A program made the position numbers and the translations under genes. A DNA stretch of 5,512 nt from CAZSDW01 sp964605705. Its GTDB lineage: Bacteria; Fidelibacterota; UBA2242. Of this stretch, positions 1 through 2,876 are shown piece after piece (position 1 is the stretch's first letter; every line of letters starts with the position of its first letter). Location: NCBI GenBank assembly GCA_964605705.1, contig CAZSDW010000089.1, forward strand, positions 1 through 5,512. The letters are read 5' to 3'. Under the pieces are notes generated by a model. It saw nothing but the letters and a program-made list of their open reading frames with translations. It did not search any database and was not told the origin of the DNA.

Positions 1-22
1 TCGGCAAATAAACACCATCGCC

Positions 23-53
23 AACCTGTCAGATTTTCCCAATCTGACAGGTT
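23..53. repeat. Perfect 13-bp inverted repeat (hairpin)
   Basis: AACCTGTCAGATT (23-35) is exactly complementary to AATCTGACAGGTT (41-53) around a 5-nt loop, TTCCC. The right arm is followed by a second copy of ACAGGTTT ten bases downstream (47-54 and 57-64). There is no long T-run, so this is a poor intrinsic terminator on the + strand; on the - strand it reads into mixed sequence. The symmetry is far beyond chance. From general knowledge, similar CCTGTCAG/CTGACAGG palindromes occur as dispersed intergenic hairpins in FCB-group genomes, so a REP-like element is likely, but this cannot be shown from one copy. It could instead terminate or stabilise the transcript of a gene left of the window. 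Confidence 0.7.
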
Positions 54-64
54 TAAACAGGTTT

Positions 65-354
65 ATCCATCTTCCGAAACTCCCTCGGCACATTCCGTTG
101 AACCAAAAACATTTTCACTACACACGCGACAGTTATAGTTGAACACAAAACACTTCCGTTACCCTTGCAACAGTTTCAGAAACACCTGCAACACATTCAG
201 TTGATCGAAATACGCTTCCGTTAAGCCCTCAACAGTTTTAGACACGTTCTCGACACATTCAGTTGATTAAAATACGTTTTTGTTAGGTGCCCGGCACATT
301 CCGTTGGATGTCCGGCAGTTTCCGCTGGAAATGTGGCAATATTCATAGAACGAT
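65..354. repeat. Diverged tandem array, 62-nt period of three ~21-nt sub-repeats
   Basis: Units begin with C(G/A)(G/A)CA at 86, 127, 189, 251 and 313. The steps from 127 to 189, 189 to 251 and 251 to 313 are each exactly 62 nt. Each 62-nt unit divides into sub-repeats of about 21, 20 and 21 nt with the core CRRCACATTCMGTTG or a CRRCAGTTT variant. By hand count the first 41 bases of the units at 189 and 251 agree at 31 positions. Weaker copies extend to about 65 on the left and 354 on the right. Because 62 is not a multiple of three, the array is not a coding repeat. There are no identical direct repeats with unrelated spacers, so it is not a CRISPR array. The period of two helical turns would fit protein binding along one DNA face, but a passive degenerate minisatellite is equally possible. 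I do not recognise the family. Confidence 0.75.
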
Positions 355-381
355 AAATGAGCTAATAATTGTCTTCATTCA

Positions 382-404
382 CCCGTTTTTGGAACGGGCT
401 TTTT
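382..404 (+). terminator. Rho-independent terminator
   Basis: CCCGTT (382-387) pairs with AACGGG (393-398) around a TTTGG loop and is followed directly by CTTTTTTATT. The 6-bp, mostly GC stem with a T-tract resembles the AAGCCCG...CGGGCTT terminator at 1347-1374, but its left arm lacks the A residues that would pair with the start of the T-run, so it is weaker. No gene is visible in the 380 bases upstream, so it must end a transcript from the repeat region or from beyond the left edge. Confidence 0.65.
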
Positions 405-418
405 TATTAATATATTTG
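388..418 (+). promoter_or_regulatory. Candidate Bacteroidota-type promoter (-33/-7)
   Basis: TTTG at 388-391 is followed after exactly 19 bases by TATATTTG at 411-418. This fits the known primary sigma factor consensus of Bacteroides, TTTG-N19/20-TAnnTTTG, at every defined position. Transcription would start near 424-428 and read rightwards into the gene fragment at 425-622 and the DUF4019 gene at 672. The -33 element lies inside the loop of the terminator at 382-404. A chance match is possible in AT-rich DNA, and the host lineage is only inferred. Confidence 0.4.
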
Positions 419-424
419 AATTAG

Positions 425-622
425 TGTACCAGTCCATATTCGAGAAATCTGTTGCGCTCGAAACAGAAATTATCTAATATTCAAACGGGATACGGTTATT
501 ACAATTATTCCGGAGTAATGATAAATGCACCGCAGTACTCAGTTCTCAATTATTTTGAGAATAATGTGACTGACGGTGCATCAGCCACGGGAATTGTGAA
601 TATCATTAAAGTTTATCGGTAA
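425..622 (+). pseudogene. Start-less open frame, likely 3' remnant of a lost gene
   Basis: The frame is open from just after a TAG at 422-424 to a TAA at 620-622, about 65 codons, with no ATG, GTG or TTG start near its beginning that has a ribosome binding site. A TTG at 452 and an ATG at 518 are the only internal candidates, and neither has a clear Shine-Dalgarno sequence. From residue 20 or so the translation looks protein-like: rich in Gly, Tyr and Asn (TGYGYYNYSG), then MINAPQYSVLNYFENN and a Gly/Ala/Ile stretch ending in KVYR. This resembles the C-terminal end of an exported beta-rich protein, but I do not recognise the family. The adjacent terminator and repeat array mean that no upstream part survives here. 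It could also be a non-coding leader of the DUF4019 transcript. Confidence 0.3.
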
Positions 623-631
623 TTTTATTTC

Positions 632-675
632 AAGGACGATAAATAATGCTATTTAAAAGAAAGGGAATGTTATGA
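632..675 (+). promoter_or_regulatory. Leader mini-ORF and ribosome binding site before the DUF4019 gene
   Basis: AAGGA at 632-636 lies nine bases before an ATG at 646. That ATG opens a 9-codon frame (MLFKRKGML) whose TGA stop at 673-675 overlaps the DUF4019 start codon as ATGA (672-675). The DUF4019 start also has its own purine-rich site, AAGGGA (661-666). Overlapping stop and start codons of this kind usually mean translational coupling. The peptide has no run of one amino acid that would suggest attenuation. The arrangement could be chance. Confidence 0.25.
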
Positions 676-1100
676 AAAAGTCATTGATTATCTTGATTGT
701 TATGGTCGGACTGCTGACAATTTGCTTTGGGCAACAAACTGAAGTAGATACTCTAAAAACCCAGGCTGCTCTCGAATCGGCGAACTCATGGTTGCTGTTG
801 GTAGATGCTGGAAAATATGCTGAAAGCTGGGATTCGGCAGCCCAATTTTTCAGGAGTTCTGTATCAAAAGAAAAATGGGAGGAATCGTTGAACGGGATTT
901 TACCTTTCCTGGGCAAGGTATTAAATAGAGAAGTAATTTCAGCGACCTATGAGACATCCCTTCCCGGCGCTCCCGACGGCGAATATGTTGTCATCCAGTA
1001 CACAACACAATTTGAGAAAAAAGAAAAAACGCTTGAAACAGTTACACCAATGAAAGATGAGGATGGAATTTGGCGTGTTTCGGGATACTATATCAAATAG
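672..1100 (+). CDS. Exported DUF4019 domain protein
   Basis: This is a 142-residue protein whose molecular role is unknown, as for the whole DUF4019 family (PF13211). Residues 1-20 form a signal peptide: a KK start, a hydrophobic stretch at about 5-19 and likely cleavage after CFG before Q21. Cys18 is preceded by LTI rather than a proper lipobox, so a soluble periplasmic or secreted protein is more likely than a lipoprotein. Residues about 31-140 are a full-length DUF4019 domain, recognised by SANSWLLLVDAGKYAESW, FRSSVSKEKW, SLPGAPDGEYVVIQY (96-110), ETVTPM and the terminal WRVSGYYIK. The ATG at 672 has AAGGGA six bases upstream and gives an ideal signal peptide. The gene is monocistronic as far as can be seen: about 95 bases without a clear terminator separate it from the small ORF at 1195. 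It may be transcribed from the candidate promoter at 388-418. The domain family is certain; a function cannot be given. Confidence 0.93.
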   Translation: MKKSLIILIVMVGLLTICFGQQTEVDTLKTQAALESANSWLLLVDAGKYAESWDSAAQFFRSSVSKEKWEESLNGILPFLGKVLNREVISATYETSLPGAPDGEYVVIQYTTQFEKKEKTLETVTPMKDEDGIWRVSGYYIK

Positions 1101-1194
1101 AGATCTTTGAAAAACCCATACTTTTTTAAAAAGCGCCGAATTTCAATTTACAAATCTCAAATAATTCTCAAATTACTCTACTGGAGGTGCTTGT

Positions 1195-1320
1195 ATTTTT
1201 GAATTTATTTTTAAGAGTTTTGAAAAAAACGCAATTGTGAAGATACTTGATAGTGCTGGTTTATCTTGGTATGATTCAGATGGGAGATTTATAGCCAGGA
1301 AAGAAGAGTCTGCTTACTAA
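1195..1320 (+). CDS. Possible 41-residue protein with an ATT start
   Basis: GGAGGTG at 1183-1189 is a near-complete match to the anti-Shine-Dalgarno sequence and the strongest such site in the window. At ideal spacing (seven bases after GGAGG) stands ATT at 1195, which opens a frame to TAA at 1318-1320. A strong terminator follows 27 bases later. The peptide begins FEFIFKSFEKNAIVKIL and continues with DSAGLSWYDSDGRFIARKEE before the end. It has no signal peptide and a mixed, protein-like composition; I do not recognise it. The frame stays open upstream to 1165 with no better start, and GTG at 1237 would leave only 27 residues. Explanations are a genuine rare ATT start (known for infC), an ATG lost by mutation, or the remains of a longer gene. 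TTG codons at 1191 and 1199 lie in other frames and soon reach stops. Confidence 0.35.
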   Translation: MFEFIFKSFEKNAIVKILDSAGLSWYDSDGRFIARKEESAY

Positions 1321-1346
1321 GTAGCCGGAATATAACATAATGTCAT

Positions 1347-1374
1347 AAAGCCCGACCAAAAATCGGGCTTTTTT
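1347..1374 (+). terminator. Strong rho-independent terminator
   Basis: AAAGCCCGA (1347-1355) pairs perfectly with TCGGGCTTT (1363-1371) around the loop CCAAAAA, and the T-run continues to 1374. It lies 27 bases after the stop of the small ORF at 1195-1320 and ends any transcript carrying that ORF and the DUF4019 gene. It separates this unit from the glycoside hydrolase genes, which therefore need their own promoter between about 1375 and 1660. Confidence 0.92.
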
Positions 1375-1546
1375 ATTGCATATGAGTTATTTTGGGTTTG
1401 ATTATTGACACTTAAATTATCTACAGTGCCTCGCTTTGTCATTCATAATAGAAAACGCTTAAAATATTTTGTTCGCCCGGGATACCTGCTCGTCTTTTTA
1501 ATGGTTATTTTTATGTTGGAGTATTATTTTTTAAACAAAGGAACTT

Positions 1547-1669
1547 ATGTGTTTTTCAGAATCCCCATTTTTAGTCAATATTATTTTCGGATTTGTGGTG
1601 GCAGGTGAGCATGGCTTTGAAAAAAATGCGCATGGACTTATATTCATTTTATTCAACAAGGAATCTTAG
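1547..1669 (+). CDS. Doubtful 40-residue ORF just before the GH26-like gene
   Basis: An ATG at 1547, three bases after AAGGAA (1538-1543), opens a 40-codon frame ending with TAG at 1667-1669, two bases before the TTG start of the lipoprotein gene. Its last codons contain the ribosome binding site of that gene, an arrangement that would allow translational coupling. The peptide has a moderately hydrophobic N-terminal part (FLVNIIFGFVVAG), then GEHGFEKNAHG and a second hydrophobic run, LIFILF. I recognise no family. The spacing to the ribosome binding site is short, and an ORF of this size in AT-rich intergenic DNA can easily be chance. Confidence 0.2.
   Translation: MCFSESPFLVNIIFGFVVAGEHGFEKNAHGLIFILFNKES
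1658..1663 (+). promoter_or_regulatory. Ribosome binding site fixing a TTG start
   Basis: AAGGAA lies eight bases before TTG at 1672. The frame has a stop at 1618-1620 and no ATG between that stop and codon 61 of the lipoprotein gene. Starting at codon 61 would remove the signal peptide and part of the enzyme. TTG at 1672 is therefore the only sensible start. Confidence 0.7.
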
Positions 1670-1671
1670 CA

Positions 1672-2763
1672 TTGAATTTTAACCGAAGATTATTGCTCAT
1701 TATTATTAGCATTGTTTTGGTTATTTCAGCATGTAATAATGCTCCGACAAAACCGGAAAATAACGATCCCGGAGATGATACTACGGGGAGTAAGTTCGAG
1801 CCTCCGGATGGTCAATGCCTGTTTATTTTAGGTCAGGCTGATGAGGACCAGATGAAAGCCTACATCTCACAGGTCAGGAGCACTCCGGTACCTGCGGGTT
1901 TTGCATTTTATACAAGCCTGTCCAACGGTGCGGTGCAAGGGGATATGCCGAGATATAAATCATTTCTGGAAGATTATCCCAACACTATACTACAATTGGC
2001 AATCTGGACCGGGGAACGGCAGTGGGGTACGCCCGGAAATTACCTGGATGAGATTACCAGTGGAAAATATGATCAAAACATCATTGCATTAGCCGGGGCT
2101 TGTAAAAATTTCGGGAAACCTGTTTTTATTCGCTTCGGTTATGAATTTGACGGCTGGCATAATGCATATCCGCCCGATAAATATATTGCTGCTTATCGTT
2201 ATTTTGTGGACCGGATGCGTGCCATGAGTGTAACGAACGTGGCTTACGTGTGGCATTCGTGGGGCGTGGGTGCATATTATGGTCACGAAGACTTTCCCGA
2301 TTATTATCCGGCTCTGCCGGCAGGGCAGGCAGCGACTCAGGAATTGTGGTATCCCGGTGATGATTATGTGGATTGGGTGGCTATGTCGATATTTGGTATC
2401 GGATGGGGGAATTTAAGTACGAATAACGTTGTCCAATGGCTGATTACGTTCGCTGAGAATCATGCAAAACCGGTCATGCTTGCCGAGACGGCTGCCATTA
2501 AAACCAGTGGGCAAAGTGATGCAAACTGGGTCATACCAAATACTCTCTGGTTTGAACATGTATTTGACCTGTGTGCAAGCAATAATGCCGTGAAGGCTTT
2601 TACTTATATTAACGTGGATTGGGAAGCCGACAATCCATCAAGCACCTGGGGCGATACGCGAATACAAGCAGCGGCGATTTCCATAGGGCAGTATTGGCTT
2701 CAAAATATAAATTCGTTTTTACATGCGGATTCGAGTTTATACTCACTCATTAATTTTCATTAG
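1672..2763 (+). CDS. Lipoprotein glycoside hydrolase, clan GH-A / GH26-like
   Basis: This 363-residue protein probably cleaves internal beta-linkages in a polysaccharide, as beta-mannanases and related GH26 enzymes do. It starts with TTG. Residues 1-21 are a lipoprotein signal: RR, a hydrophobic stretch (7-18) and the lipobox ISAC, with Cys21 as the lipidated residue. A Pro/Asn/Asp/Gly linker follows to about residue 44. The (beta/alpha)8-type catalytic domain covers about 48-345. Two glutamates stand where clan GH-A enzymes carry them: E158 in KPVFIRFGYEFDGWHN (probable acid/base) and E272 in KPVMLAETAAI (probable nucleophile). Other expected segments are YVWHSWG (192-198), DYVDWVAMSIFG (231-242) and a late strand, AFTYINVDWE (309-318). 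Classical GH26 enzymes have HEMN at the acid/base; here it is YEFD, so this is a divergent subfamily or a neighbouring GH-A family. Substrate and exact family are open; beta-mannan or beta-glucan are guesses. It is followed at 113 bases by a GH2 gene in the same direction with no visible terminator, so the two are probably co-transcribed. Confidence 0.85.
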   Translation: MNFNRRLLLIIISIVLVISACNNAPTKPENNDPGDDTTGSKFEPPDGQCLFILGQADEDQMKAYISQVRSTPVPAGFAFYTSLSNGAVQGDMPRYKSFLEDYPNTILQLAIWTGERQWGTPGNYLDEITSGKYDQNIIALAGACKNFGKPVFIRFGYEFDGWHNAYPPDKYIAAYRYFVDRMRAMSVTNVAYVWHSWGVGAYYGHEDFPDYYPALPAGQAATQELWYPGDDYVDWVAMSIFGIGWGNLSTNNVVQWLITFAENHAKPVMLAETAAIKTSGQSDANWVIPNTLWFEHVFDLCASNNAVKAFTYINVDWEADNPSSTWGDTRIQAAAISIGQYWLQNINSFLHADSSLYSLINFH

Positions 2764-2876
2764 GTAAGTTTGATAAAATCCACCAGAGATTGCTACATTA
2801 TTCTCAAATGCAATGTGATAGTATTATCATGAAAGTAAAATCATTTGAATCAACTAATTATAAAAGAGTATCTATT

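Larger units (their letters stand above)
1375..1671. other. Intergenic region before the glycoside hydrolase pair
   Basis: This AT-rich stretch should hold the promoter of the downstream hydrolase genes, because a strong terminator closes its left side. I found no convincing promoter. TTGACA at 1405-1410 is a perfect sigma-70 -35 hexamer, but nothing resembling TATAAT follows at 16-18 bases, and there is no TTTG/TAnnTTTG pair at correct spacing. GAAAACGCTTAA at 1451-1462 resembles a LacI/CcpA-type operator core but is only weakly symmetric. A 67-codon frame starting with TTG at 1405 has no ribosome binding site and an unconvincing composition. The only other item is the doubtful ORF at 1547-1669. 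Confidence 0.5.

Noticed and set aside
65..354. CRISPR array
   Set aside because: The repeat units are degenerate throughout and no identical repeats alternate with unique spacers; both core and intervening sequence repeat with the period.
653..916. 87-codon - strand ORF
   Set aside because: It is the antisense shadow of the well-supported DUF4019 gene and matches no recognisable family.
1405..1608. 67-codon + strand ORF starting with TTG
   Set aside because: It has no ribosome binding site, its start codon is part of the TTGACA hexamer, and its residue composition is what AT-rich non-coding DNA gives.
2089..2286. 65-codon - strand ORF with His/Thr-rich sequence
   Set aside because: It lies antisense to the catalytic region of the GH26-like gene, with no start signals of its own.
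2816..2829. TGATA/TATCA inverted repeat between the two hydrolase genes
   Set aside because: The stem is only five AT-rich base pairs and no T-run follows, so it is not a credible terminator.
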